Assembly: GCA_032622095.1 (NCBI GenBank) | Contig: CP136066.1 | Coordinates: 116,395,319-116,459,318, forward strand | Direction of reading: 5' to 3' | Source: Siphonodentalium dalli | Taxonomy: Eukaryota; Mollusca; Scaphopoda; Gadilida; Siphonodentaliidae | DNA length: 64,000 nucleotides | Notes under the pieces: model-generated | What the model saw: only the letters and a program-made list of their open reading frames with translations | Told to the model about the DNA's origin: nothing | Database searches by the model: none | Translations under genes and position numbers: made by a program | Part shown: one piece after another, positions 47,296-58,632 of the stretch | How the letters are laid out: each line of letters opens with the position of its first letter | Numbering within the stretch: position 1 is the first letter of the stretch

Positions 47296-47618
47296 AAAAT
47301 AAAATCTTCTTGGATTTTGGCAATTGGATCATCAAAGCAGGATGTTATGTACCTTGGTTGCTGTTGTTGTTGTGGCTGTTGTTGTTGTTGTTGTTGTGGC
47401 GGCTGATGATGCTGTTGTTGTTGTTGTTGGTGGTGGTGTTGTTGTGGCTGATGACACTGCTGTTGTTGTTGTTGTTGTTGCTGTTGTTGTTGTTGTGGCT
47501 GATGATACTGTTGTTGTTGTTGTTGTTGTTCTGAAGTCGTGTGTTTAACTTTGATATGACGCTTCAAACTATCTTGCCAAGCATAGACACTTAAGCACTC
47601 TTCACATTGATACTTCAT
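47262..47618 (-). CDS. C2H2 zinc finger plus polyGln/His protein, 118 aa
   Basis: The ATG at 47,618 opens directly into one complete C2H2 finger (residues 2-26: YQCEECLSVYAWQDSLKRH, then a second His after four residues; Cys-2-Cys-12-His-4-His). A stretch of about 65 residues of Gln with His/Pro interruptions follows (mostly CAA/CAG), then a tail FDDPIAKIQEDFIFNM that ends within the inner inverted repeat. It is the only intact frame of the mini-Maverick. A single N-terminal C2H2 finger followed by a low-complexity stretch could be the remnant start of a larger Maverick protein, but that is a guess. It may bind nucleic acid. The CAG-type repeat is likely length-variable. Confidence 0.5.
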   Translation of the reverse strand: MKYQCEECLSVYAWQDSLKRHIKVKHTTSEQQQQQQQYHQPQQQQQQQQQQQQQCHQPQQHHHQQQQQQHHQPPQQQQQQQPQQQQQPRYITSCFDDPIAKIQEDFIFNMNTLLYRYV

Positions 47619-47824
47619 TTTCCTATATAATCAGTGAAATCGAGCGTTCTTCTATGCACCTATATTTATATAGAACAGAAACAAGGGAAACGTGGTGGAC
47701 TAGTTAACTAGTTCAGGCTGTCGTTCACAACGTCTCTTCGTGTTGTTTGTAATGGATACAAATGTATCACATTGGCTACAATACAACATACCTATCCAAA
47801 TGTCAATGCAATTATGAGTGATTT

Positions 47825-47983
47825 CAATATGAACACTCTATTATATAGATATGTGTAACCTGGTGACATGATGAAATCGATTGTGTACTGAGTTGACCTC
47901 CGGCTTCGTGCCAATTGTGTACTGAGCTGACACCGTGGTTAAATTGACCAATGACTGCTATTGTATCTTTTGACAGATATGCG
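47825..47983 (-). repeat. Inner inverted repeat, right arm
   Basis: Partner of 47,137-47,295. The pair would fold the polyQ frame into a loop. Confidence 0.85.
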
Positions 47984-47997
47984 TGTAGCCAATGTGA

Positions 47998-48794
47998 TAA
48001 CTTCAAGTATTGCATGAATACCCACTTGTACATATTATTTGAGCGTATGTATGCATAGTTCGATCAGCTGCCATGTGTCGCAAAACGACACTGGAAGGGA
48101 TAGTCAGTGGGGGCCCAGATCATTTTTGGAAAGTCAGGATGCGTGGTGTGATCGTTATGGTGGCGTGTGCGTGATGTATATTATATTTTGATTTTGTATT
48201 TTGTATTTTGTCTTGTATGTCATAAATTTTCTTGACGAAGGCAATAAAACTATTGAAAGCTAATATGTACGTGTGATAAGATTATGTGACGTATTAGCAT
48301 TAACGCGATAAACAGCTGAGATTATTCGGTTGATGTGTCAGACATTTAATAGTCGGCCGTAAATATTTTCAGTAAGATGTATGCCTGTCTGAACCTTTAA
48401 GCAAACAATTTGGTTAAGCCGTCTTAACCAAATTATTCTGTTGCAGACATTTAATAGTCGATCGAGATTTGGGTAAGATGTATGCCTGTCTGAACCTTTA
48501 AACACATAATTTAGCCGTCTTAAGCTGAGATTATTTAGTTGATGTGTCGGCCGAGATTACAAAGCAACTTCACACGATGAACCAACAATATACATGACGC
48601 TCTGCTCTATGTTAAGATTATTTGCAGACACGCACGAGATTACAACTTCACACATGTGAAGCTCAAATATCGTAAATATACTTACGCCCATTTTTATCAA
48701 CGATTCTCAAATATATAGTACTATAGTACTAACATACTCAAAATACACTTGCGCCCAATTTTACGATTGGACCCAACGAGTGGCACGTACTACT
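47998..48794 (-). repeat. Right TIR of the mini-Maverick
   Basis: Inverse of 45,696-46,478 with only scattered single-base differences and short indels, implying a young insertion or terminal gene conversion. Confidence 0.85.
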
Positions 48795-48800
48795 AGTGTT

Positions 48801-50540
48801 TTGGATCCTCCTTTATGTAATGTGATAATGACACCTCGCTTGGCAGCAACAGGTATATAACCATGCCGCAATACAGCTGAGAATAATTGACAGAGGCTTT
48901 CGATTAGACTATCGCCACCATATATAATATTCTCATTGTAAATATTATCATAACCGGGAGATTTATTGCGACTGACAGTATTCACCACTGGCAATAATTC
49001 ATTTCGACTAACTGGAAATAATAAAACATCATCAGTTATATTATGACCATTATGTGCAGAGCATAGCTTTTCTTGTACAGATTTGGTGACCATTTCAAAC
49101 TGATCCGAGTCAAAATTTTCACTGGTCAGTGGTGAATATAACTTCTCAAAATAGCTAGACCATGCATTGACAATTTCTGGAGTTGATCGGAAAGTTTTCC
49201 TTGAAAAATGTAGTGGATGTTTGATTGGTTGCAGAACGGTTTGAGTTGTATAATTTGAAGAAAGTGTCTTGATCTAATTGTGCACTTCTATCAATTTCGT
49301 CGTCACGCTGTTTAATGAATTGTTCTGACCCTCTTCTATACTCGCGACGGAATTGCGCCTTTGCGTGTTTATAGTTAATGTAACTAATGTCATTTACTTC
49401 ACGCGGTCTACGATTGTTTATCCATTCATTTCTGTACTTTTGCATTTCAATGTGAAGTTTGCTCAGATTTGGAGTCCAAAATGGTTTCAAATGTCTCTGA
49501 AATTTCTTACGCGGCAAAACGTTTTCTGATGCATTATTGATAGCCGACACTATACATTGATATGATTCAGATACATCATTTTCTGTGCGAAAGTTGAGTG
49601 TTGGTATATAATTTGCTAATGATGTTTGATAATTTGAAAGAATACTTGCGTCAGACTTGAGCGTTTTCCAATTATAACGCGGCGATATGCGCTTGTTAAT
49701 GTTCGGTCTATCTTGAGTTATCGGTATCTCTAAAGCAATTGTCAATGGCCTGTGGTTCGAAGCATCAAGAGAATCATCGTCGATAACATCACATGAGCGA
49801 ATAAAATGCTTATCATTATTATGAAGTAGGAAATGATCAATTGTTGACTGACCTGTGCCATTATAAGATACACACGTCGGGAGTCTCTTGGTCGGACAAT
49901 TCTCGTGGTTAGCAGAGAAGAATTGTTTTGTTTGAACACACATTTTGAACAATTGATTTCTTTTGTCATTTTTATCAAAGTTTCCATTAAAGTCCCCCAT
50001 GAGTATTACCCGACCAAGGGGTCCGTACATGTCAATGAGGTCACTAATGTTTTGAATGTACGTCTCATATGTGTCTATACTTTCATTTGTAGATGGTAGA
50101 TACACTTGGAAAATATATGTAAAATTATTAGTGGCCAGTTGAACTTGTATTCCAATTATCATGTCATCATTCAATTCAATCTGAGACACAAGATCCGCAT
50201 GATTTTTGTGATAGAAAATGGCGATCCCTCCTTTGTTTCGCCCTCTTTGGAATGGGAGTCTTTGAGTATATTCGCAAACTGCGTAACAATCGTAATGTGG
50301 GCTTATTCTATTAAGAAACCATGCGTTGTGTTGGGACAACCAATGTTCACTTACTCCAACAAAATCGAATTTGTGATTCGACAGCATTAATGACAAGTGG
50401 CCTCCGCTGCTTTTCACTCCCGAAACGTTCCAGGTAGCGATACGTAGCATTGTGTTGTGAGCTATGGGGCACTTCTCAATATGTAGTGCCATATGAATGT
50501 GAACAATTAATAAGCATGATAAGCATAATACAATCAACAT
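48801..50540 (-). pseudogene. LINE-2 ORF2, endonuclease and RT N-terminal part
   Basis: The frame starting near 50,540 has an AP endonuclease: IATWNVSGVKS, VSEHWL, RNKGGIAIFYHKN, ILMGDFNG, STIDHFLL and SNHRPL. A long linker to residue 460 follows. A frameshift near 49,190 then moves into the frame that carries AWSSYFEKLYSP and NKSPGYDNIYNENI (RT motif 0/1), ending LRHGYIP...KRGVIITLHKGGSK at the Maverick insertion. Together with 43,871-45,695 it makes an ORF2 of roughly 1,180 codons, broken by two frameshifts and one insertion. Confidence 0.88.
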
Positions 50541-50613
50541 GGCGCACTTGTATATGAATTATATAACCACACTTATATAATGTATGCTATTCACACAAAA
50601 GAACGAAGATTGT

Positions 50614-50970
50614 TCAATACTCCTTGCTTTCTTGAGGAGGATTCCAGACAGCCGTGTAGATACTTCGCGATGGCCAGAAATTATCTCCCTTAACATCGTC
50701 CACTTGCGTTTCATCCACATTGACTCTTGCTGAATATCCTCCGTATTTTCTATTGCGGTATAATGACATTTTTATCACAGTGAATTCAATATTTTTTGAA
50801 TACAAATGATCAGCAATTGTTTCTGCATCCACCCACTCTGCAAGATTACTTACAAATAATCTCTTGGTATATATGGCTGCTTATGCTTGTGCATGAAATA
50901 GTACTTATCCGAGTCTAATGACTTCTGATGTGGGGATTTTTGATTTTTTGAAAAATATACGACAATGCTT
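50614..50970 (-). pseudogene. LINE-2 ORF1 C-terminal fragment
   Basis: The minus-strand frame KRLFVSNLAEWVDAETIADH, then IKMSLYRNRKYGGYSARVNV and NFWPSRSIYTAVWNPPQESK resembles the RRM-like/C-terminal end of LINE ORF1 proteins (F-x-V ... FWP ... W). It stops 74 bp upstream of ORF2. A frame change near 50,865 separates it from upstream sequence. It is probably nucleic-acid binding, but the family match is by eye. Confidence 0.55.
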
Positions 50971-51950
50971 CTTTGTGACCAACCATCTGTGTTGCCGAAT
51001 TCCCGTCTGATTATAACTAAAGTAAATATCACGTGTATATGTGTCCGAATCGATGTCTAGAGGAAACTATTTCGTTTCTTAAACGAGATGTACTCAAATT
51101 CGTCTCGGCTCGTGATGAACTGACACATTCGACAAATTATATTATTCAAATCAGCTGATAAACGAGTCCCATGTGTTATTGAATGTTGTAGCATGATATA
51201 CTTGATAATGAGCTGTTTCGAGTTGGAACCTTCACGTACAGTGAAGTACATAATTAAGGAACAGGTAATAAATAAGATATATATTCCCCGCGTAATTTTT
51301 TCGAGTTTATAATGCTCCCTGTCAAACCTTCAAAAAGTTTCCATGTTTTGTACTGGTAGAATATGATTTATACGGGTGTTAGTCAGAATATAGCTTCGTG
51401 GCATGATCTAAACCTGTTAAGATCATTCAATAAGCATTTCAATGTTAAAAAGACTTACCAACTATTATAAACAACCTGTAATTGGTATGTTTCGCCCCAT
51501 ACCGTTATATAGTAAAACCGGCACACATATAAGCGTGCACCGTGCAAACACAGGGGTGACGCTCCATTTGGACACCCGTTCGTTGGTTTTTACGAACGGG
51601 CGTTGTAATGTTTTGGTTAAAAGTAGTGCAGGGCCGCTATATTTTCTAGAGAACAGACTGTTGCGTTTGCCGAATCGGCGAATGGGGTTCCAATCGAATG
51701 CACCGCTGGCTCAACAATGGCCGAGGATGAAATTTGTGCTTGCGAATTTCGCGTTATTTACACCCTAAATAGTTATTATTACACAATTATTTCTGCGATA
51801 GCTATTGCAGGAATATGCGAGCAACATACTGGCATAAACCGTTGTATCATTTCGACTGATGCCAGTGATGGAGGTTTTGTGAGTCGTTGCAATTCTAATT
51901 CTGTTCACCAAATTTCGAGTTACGCAGTTAGAAATAAAAATGGGAGCTCA
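50971..51950. other. Unassigned DNA upstream of LINE-2
   Basis: May hold the 5' part of LINE-2 ORF1 (a minus frame at 51,057-51,251 with a CRMC pair). A 108-codon + frame at 51,442-51,768 has no recognised domain. Confidence 0.35.
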
Positions 51951-51952
51951 TA

Positions 51953-53602
51953 AAAGCCGAACACAACCGAACATAACCGAACATAACCGAACACAAGTCC
52001 AAATAATAGGAAATTTCATGAATAAAGTTCATAGGCATGTGTATTCATGTTCACACTATAAATATACGAAGTTTGGTGGAGTTTGGGCCAATAATAAGTG
52101 TTTTAATCGATATTTTGTAAGACGCGTTTAGTGTTCGGCATAGAAAACCCGAACACAAGCTAGCTTATGTTCGACACTCATGCAGTCACCGGTAATTAAT
52201 TAACACATAGAATGATGTGACATTAGCTGCCGTTTGAGATATATAACTCTATATAGAGTCTACTAAATATACGAACACCTTGTAAACTTCAGACATATGT
52301 ATTCACGTTCAACCTATTACTATACGAAGTTTGGTGGAGTTTGTTTCAATAATGAGTGTTTTGTTAGATGTTTTGTATAACGCGTTTGTGTTCGGCATAG
52401 AAAAGCAAAACACAAACTTCTGTCTCGTGGATTAGTTTATCCGCTGATAGGTGATAAGTAATATCTGCCAGATGGGATTTGGCAGGCTTTATTCGGGAGA
52501 AAAACGTATTGTTGTCCATTTTCGTCCGCATTCTCACTAAAATGTTACCCCCACCCCGTTATTATTACAAGTACATTCGTACAATATGGTTGTTTAGATG
52601 GATCATACTGGACAAATATCAGCACGCCCCGAATAAAGAGCGTTTCGTATTGTATCTTTTTAAAAGTCTGATATGCTGTGATATGCAGAAATTTAAGATC
52701 TTATTTTATTTTCAAATATGTCTCTGATATGACAGGAATGTGATATGAAAGGAATAAAGATTATTTATTTTGCGCTCAAGATACTTTTTGATGTTTGCTA
52801 GGGTTGATTGATCTAGTTTTGCATGTCTTTACTCTTTTAGTCTGACATGGCTTCTTGGCAATAGCCCCGTTTTGCGGTATCGTCAAACGTTAAAAACTTT
52901 GAGTTGTAATCTTTCCATGAAGTTACATAAATATTTATTTTTGTAATTATTATTATTCTCGTCACGTTTTGGGAGAGGACTTAATTACAAAAAAGCCACA
53001 ACAGGCTTATTGTCTCATCCCTTTCCAATCACCCATAATCACCCATTAGCATTTTTGTAAAATATTCATCTTCTTTTGTATTGTGTATAAATATTGTTTA
53101 CACCAAGTTTTGCTTCATGTGACGAGTGCATAAGGTATGTGTACTAGCGGGAAAACTTGTTTGTCACTCGACGTTTTTACAATCGTTGTCTTTCACGACG
53201 GGGCCTATCAAAAGCATGTTGTTTCTATAATAGTAGGCGCCATCAAACACTGAAACTATTTGTCAAAACACTAAACTACAATAGGTGAGAGACCGCCATC
53301 AACAACAATTAAAGCCTTTCGGATTAGTGACCATGTCAGATATTAATTATCACCTAGCTAGACAGCCGTTAGACTAATCCACGACAAAATGATAACTTGT
53401 GTTCGGCTTTTCTATGCCGAACACAAAACGCGTTTTACAAAATATCGAATAAAACACTTATTATTTTCCCGAACTCCACCAAACTTCGTATAGTAATAGT
53501 GTGAACATGAATACACATGCCTATGAACTTTATTCGTGATATTTCCCATTATTTGGACTTGTGTTCGGTTATGTTCGGTTGTGTTCGGTTGTGTTCGGCT
53601 TT
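51953..53602. mobile_element. DNA transposon remnant with 210-bp TIRs
   Basis: Arms 51,953-52,163 and 53,396-53,602 are inverted copies, starting AAAGCCGAACACAACCGAAC and flanked by TA (51,951-51,952 and 53,603-53,604). The tips are a short tandem of CCGAACAYAA. A third, direct copy of the inner arm (ACGAAGTTTGGTGGAGTTTG) lies at 52,290-52,412. There is no transposase frame. The TA duplication allows Tc1/mariner-like or other TA-inserting superfamilies. Confidence 0.7.
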
Positions 53603-53647
53603 TATACGTACCGATAAAAATTAGCTGATTAGAATTCAATTAGATTC

Positions 53648-54690
53648 ACAATTTGGGTGCGTCGAAATACCAAGCTGAAGAAATATAAGGCAGAAAATGA
53701 CACTTAAAGCATGTTTTGTGGTGTGTAATGAAGAAATAAACCATAATAATGCAACATGACGTGATTTTATTTGAGTTTTGATGACATAGCCGATAGCGAG
53801 TGTAAAAGTAGAAAACAGTGTGGCGTTTGCGAAAACTTCAGCTTGGTATTTTGTCATTCACAGGTACTGCTTGGTTCATCAGTGATAGGTGATAATTAAT
53901 TTTCTTGAACATAATTACAGCACTACGCGGCAGAGCCTTTGTTTCTGATTAATTACCGATGTGCGATCGCGGATTACTCTGGTTTACCGAAAAGATTTCA
54001 GGGATGTTTTGACAGTGATATTCAAGCAACGTACATGATTCTAATATATACTCCTAGTTTTTGTGTGAATTGATCGCCTAGGAAGTTCCAAACTGTCGAT
54101 CTAACTCAAATTCAATCTGTTTTACTCCATTTAAACCAATTTTCCAATTTCAATAATTAAACAATTTCAATAATCAATTTTACTCAATGATGATAGAAAC
54201 GCCCTTTATTCCGTGCACCATATCAGACATTTTTTTTCAAATCAAATAAGAAACGCACTTTGTAAATTTAATCAGTTTTCCAAATCAAATAAAAAAATAA
54301 ATAAATATTAAATGATAATATGAAACGATCTTTATTTCTACCATACAAGGCAATAATAAATAAAGCACAAAGTCACATAACTCCCCCTTAAATGTGGGTA
54401 AATGCGCCAAGAAAACTGATCTCAAGTGCAAAATAAGTGTCAAGAAGGCACAGCACTATAAACTTATATCAGTGCAAAATAAGTGCCAAGAAGGTACAGC
54501 ACTATACATTGTTTTCTACTTTTAGTCTTTTACGCTCGCTATGTCATCAAAACTCAAATAAAATCACGTCATGGTGCATTATTATGGTTTATTTCTTCAT
54601 TATACACCACAAAACATGCTTTAAGTGTCATTTTCCGCCTTAGTTTTATTCAGCTTGTTTCTGCTTGGTATTTCGACGTTCCGCACAATT
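53648..54690. repeat. Inverted-repeat element, 190-bp arms
   Basis: Arms 53,648-53,840 and 54,500-54,690 are inverted copies (shared TCGAAATACCAAGC, AAAATGACACTTAAAGCATG, TTTGATGACATAGC). The middle holds AT-rich DNA and a 45-bp tandem duplication (AGTGCAAAATAAGTG at 54,427 and 54,472). No TSD fixed, no coding frame. Confidence 0.65.
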
Positions 54691-54779
54691 TGAGCAGGTC
54701 TGGGAAATATGAAAATTCAGCTGAAATCAGCTACATGTAACCAATCTGAATGAAGCTATATATTCAGTCGTCAAAATGG

Positions 54780-54935
54780 CTTCTGGACGATTGGTACCTT
54801 GGACTTTAGTACATGTACCGGTACCTGGATGTGTCGTACCCATGGGACGATTGGTACCTGGACGTTTCGTACCCTGTGGACTATTGGTACCATTTCAGTG
54901 TGAATGATTGGTACCACATAAAATTGTGTTGGGTT
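54780..54935 (+). repeat. Degenerate GGTACC tandem repeat
   Basis: Variants of TGGACGATTGGTACC recur six or seven times (e.g. 54,787, 54,853, 54,888), separated by GTCGTACC-type half units. Each holds the palindrome GGTACC. Confidence 0.6.
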
Positions 54936-54936
54936 A

Positions 54937-57363
54937 TTAGCTCAACTTTACTTTGTAAAGTTTGAGCTATTGCCATGGCTTTGTCGTCCGTGTGTGTGTG
55001 CATGTGTGATGCGTCAACAATTTCCTTTAGCACGGGCTACAGGTCATACCTTTGGTCGGATCATTATCAAATTTGTCATAGCTGTTGACATTGACATGTA
55101 GATGGGAACGAGTCATTTTGGGGTCATTCAGGAAAAAAACATGGCCGCCAGTGGCCATCTTGGATTTCAAAATTCAATCCATTAGCACGGGCTACAGGTC
55201 CTACCGTTCGTCTGATCATCATGAAATTTGTCATGGATGTTAACAATAAAATGTAGATGGGAACGAGTCATTTTGGGGTCATTTGGCAAAAAAACATGGC
55301 CACCAGCAGCCATCTTGGATTTTGTTCTTTGCATGACTAAATCGTTTGGCACGGGCTACAGGTCGTACCTTTGGTCGGATCATTATGAAATTTATCATGG
55401 CTGTTGACATTGACATCTAGATGGGAACGAGTCATTTTGGGGTCATTCGGCAAAAAAACATGGCCGCCAGTGGCCATCTTGGATTTCATAATTCAATAAA
55501 TTAGCACAGACTACAGGCCGGAATGTTCGTCTGATCATCATAACATTTGTCGTGGAAGTTAATATTGACATGTAGATGGGAACGAGTCATTTTGGGGTCA
55601 TTCGGCCAAAAAACATGGCCACCAGTGGCCATCTTGGATTTCAAAATTCAATTCATTAGCATGGGCTACAGGTCGTACTCTCATGTCTGGAATAAACGTG
55701 CATGCACGTTTATTAAATTTCAGATGATTTTCCACCCTGCACAAGGCTTATTCCAATCTGCACGTATAATTAATTTCGTGTATTGTACTACTAGTAGTAA
55801 TTTTGGAAGACAGGTCTTGACAGACCAATTTTGTTTTTTCCCCCAACAAATCTTGATCGAGTGTTGTTTATCAAATCCTGTAGGTGTCAATATACTAGTA
55901 ATATTGTTGACCGGGAGTCACATGTTTGAGACAAAATAACGAGACTTCCGAAACACTGTGGGAACATGGATTTAAAATCTGATATTAACCACATGCGGCT
56001 TAATTGTGTATAAATATATCTATATTATTTGTATCTAGCATACTAGTATATAAGTACCAAGGTAAATAATTTTAGACCTCGTATAACTACATGGGAATAA
56101 GTGGCAAACTGTGGTGTCTCTTCGGTCAATGCTTCAGTACATGTAATTAATTTGATAAAAACATGATTGACTTTGCTGAATTTCTTGACTGGCCATGTGA
56201 TGAACTTACGATATATGGCCGTTCTACTAGTATATAAGATCTTTAAATCGCTGCACTTAGCTTACCCATGGAAGAACATTGGTATTTACTATTTAGGGTG
56301 GGAGTTTAATTTATGGTATATAAGAAGCAGTAATACCACAGTAGTACCAGACTACTAGCAGTCCTTCCCATGAGGAAAACACAGTAAGAGCACTTATTTG
56401 CTCACGCAATTCAGAAGACGGGTGTATTAAATGCGCCCATGATATAATGATAAGTTTGGTTTTGCTCAAACAAAATGTCTGTGGGATAGACCCATGTCTA
56501 GTTACACTTTCACATGCCCATAATTTAACTGAGATGGGAAAGGTTCTAAATATACATTCAAATATTTGAATATTGAATCAACGATTACAGTGACCAAGAA
56601 CATTTTGACAAGAGGGACGACTCTCTGGACGAACTCGTGCAAATTTCAGCACCCGTGAATTAAAAATTGCGAGTGCATACGGGTGCAAGAGCAATCGCTA
56701 GTAACACCTTGTAACACCTAGTAACACCTTGAAACAGAACCTCTGTTTTCAAAAGCATATTAGGACTAGTATATAGTATCCACCCCCACTCTATTTGGTC
56801 AGGTACCCATTCAATGCCACTGGTAAAGTGAAAGACTGTATTTCGATGAAAATATCCACCCTGCACTTATATTCCAGCCTGCACTTATATTATTTCTGGT
56901 CGGTTTTTCCACCCTGCACTTATATTCCAGACTGCACTTTTATTCCAGACACCAGAGTACTGTTCGTCTGATCATCGTGAAATTTGTCATGGATGTTAAT
57001 ATAGTTATGTAGATGGGAACGAGTAATTTTGGGGTCGTTCCGCCAAAAAACATGTCCGCCAGCAGCCATCTTGGATTTTACTCTTTGCATGACTAAATCA
57101 TTTGACACAGGCTACAGGTCGTATCTTTTGTCGGATCATCATGAAATTTGTGATGGATGTTAACAAAGACATGTAAATGGGAACAAGTCTTTTTGGGGTC
57201 ATTCGGCAAAAAAACATGGCTGCCAGTGGCCATCTTGGATTTTACTCTTTACATAACTACTAGTAGGCCTTTCAACTTAACACATTCCTAATCACTCCAT
57301 TGACTGTAACACAAGAAATTATTCCCTTTCCAAGTTGAGCTACAGTGTCATTGACACTTTCAT
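54937..57363 (-). mobile_element. H1 element, interrupted copy
   Basis: Minus-strand H1: 3' hairpin TTAGCTCAACTTTACTTTG at 54,937, a GTGTGTGTGCATGTG tract, monomers to 55,677, an inserted 1,280-bp transposon, monomers resuming at 56,960, and the 5' palindrome ending at 57,363. Without the insertion it is about 1.15 kb with five to six monomers. Confidence 0.8.
55678..56957. mobile_element. TA-flanked non-autonomous DNA transposon, 1,280 bp
   Basis: Inserted in an H1 monomer. TA lies on both sides (55,676-55,677 and 56,958-56,959), with termini CTCTCATGTCTGGAATAAAC and, inverted, CTCTGGTGTCTGGAATAAAA. Removing it restores the H1 consensus GGTCGTACTGTTCGTCTG. The left tip forms the 18-bp palindrome AAACGTGCATGCACGTTT. 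The right end carries three CCTGCACTTATATTCCAG-like repeats. No transposase. TA target use suggests Tc1/mariner-like. Confidence 0.82.
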
Positions 57364-57963
57364 ATTTAAAATTACTTGTGATATGATAAGATACGTTTGA
57401 ATGGTCTTTAAGGCACATTGGTGTAGGACAACCCACATACGCATAGATAAGAATAAACAGGAATACATGGTATATATGTGATGTACATGTAACAAGTAAC
57501 AGATTAACAGAAATGGTAAAGATGTAGAATATCAAATTATTTGATTTATTACTGGACATAGGTCACCTGAGGAAGGAGATGGTACATCACCACTTCCGCA
57601 GTTGGCCAATGCCCAGCATGAGTATGGCATTTATACAGGGTATGAGACAGTTTAGGAGTTGTCCGGCACTAACAGGTGACCAAAAACCATTGGTGATAGC
57701 GCATAAGAAAACAGTCCGAAGACCATTTATTTCCATTATGGTCCCCAATGGATTCAAGCCACATGAGATACCGGAACACACCCATACACTTCCTACCATC
57801 ACAAACCACTGGATTAAAAATATATTATGTTTTATTTAACAAATGAAATGTATATCTGGTCAGTTGAAATTAAAGTCACGATAGGTGACAGTGAGCTAAA
57901 CAGCAAATATTCCACTATATATATGGTGAAAGTGGCCGTTTCCCCCTTAATATCACTATAGAT
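57364..57963. other. Unassigned DNA
   Basis: Open frames at 57,579-57,839 (+ and -) show no family resemblance; they could be part of the following LINE's ORF2, but I see no RT motif. Confidence 0.35.
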
Positions 57964-58623
57964 TTGCGTATTATCAAGTATTGGCTGAAAGTGAGGAACA
58001 TGACCGACACTAGATACTGTAAGATTATGTACTTGTTGGCATTGCAGCTCAGTGAAAATGCATCCGCGAAGTTCGAATGGATTGAGAAAGTGAAGACAGT
58101 GCTAACCCAGTGTGGCCAAGGGCATCTTCTTTACACCGACACACGTTTACGTTCGGAAGAAATAATCACATATGTTAAATGCAGTCTCATTAATCAATAT
58201 AGGGCCATTTGGAAATCAGCTATAGACAAATCCAGTAGAGGTAATATATACAAGATTTTTAAACACAATATCTGTTTCAAAATGTATTTGGACTGCCTTG
58301 ACAACAAAAACAGAACATTGTGCCAATTCCGAACATGTAATCATAGACTGCCCATAGAGAGAGGAAGATGGAACGACACTATTGTAATGGAACGAACATG
58401 TCCCTTGTGTAATAATTATAAGCTTGGCGATGAACTTCATAACTTGCTCGAATGCAACCACTTTATAGATGTTAGAAATCGTTTTCTCCCGGCTAAATAT
58501 ATCAGAAAGAGACATGCGACCATCGATATTCTTGACGACTTATTTGATGATGATGATGACGACGACGACATTCTTCTCTGGCTAACGCCCATAGAGATCA
58601 TATTCCATCCGTACAAAACATGA
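57964..58623 (+). pseudogene. LINE ORF2 C-terminal fragment
   Basis: An open frame of about 219 codons with the same signature as 30,740-31,398. YIKCSLINQYR-like start (VKCSLINQYRAIWKSAI), then TLCQFRTCNHRLPIERGRW, CPLCNNYKLGDELHNLLEC and FLPAKYIRK. Cys-x2-Cys ... GDE-x-H ... C is the terminal zinc knuckle. A run of eight Asp residues near the end (encoded by GAT/GAC triplets) looks like a microsatellite expansion. The RT domain is absent, so it is a truncated LINE relic even though this part of the frame is open. Confidence 0.75.
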
Positions 58624-58632
58624 GAACTTTTT

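Larger units (their letters stand above)
45696..48794. mobile_element. Miniature Maverick/Polinton-like element, 3,099 bp
   Basis: Inserted in LINE-2 ORF2 with a 6-bp target duplication AGTGTT (45,690-45,695 and 48,795-48,800). Terminal inverted repeats of about 790 bp (45,696-46,478 and 47,998-48,794) start AGTAGTACGTGCCACTCG and are nearly identical. A 6-bp TSD, very long TIRs and AG...CT termini are the structural signature of Mavericks/Polintons, which are normally 15-20 kb and encode a protein-primed polymerase, integrase, ATPase and capsid genes. None of these is here. Inside the TIRs is a second inverted repeat of 159 bp around a small zinc-finger/polyQ frame. Assignment is by structure. 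Confidence 0.72.

Noticed and set aside
47310-47548. Plus-strand frames of poly-Leu and poly-Val (membrane-like)
   Set aside because: Reverse-strand reading of the CAA/CAG repeat of the zinc-finger/polyQ frame.
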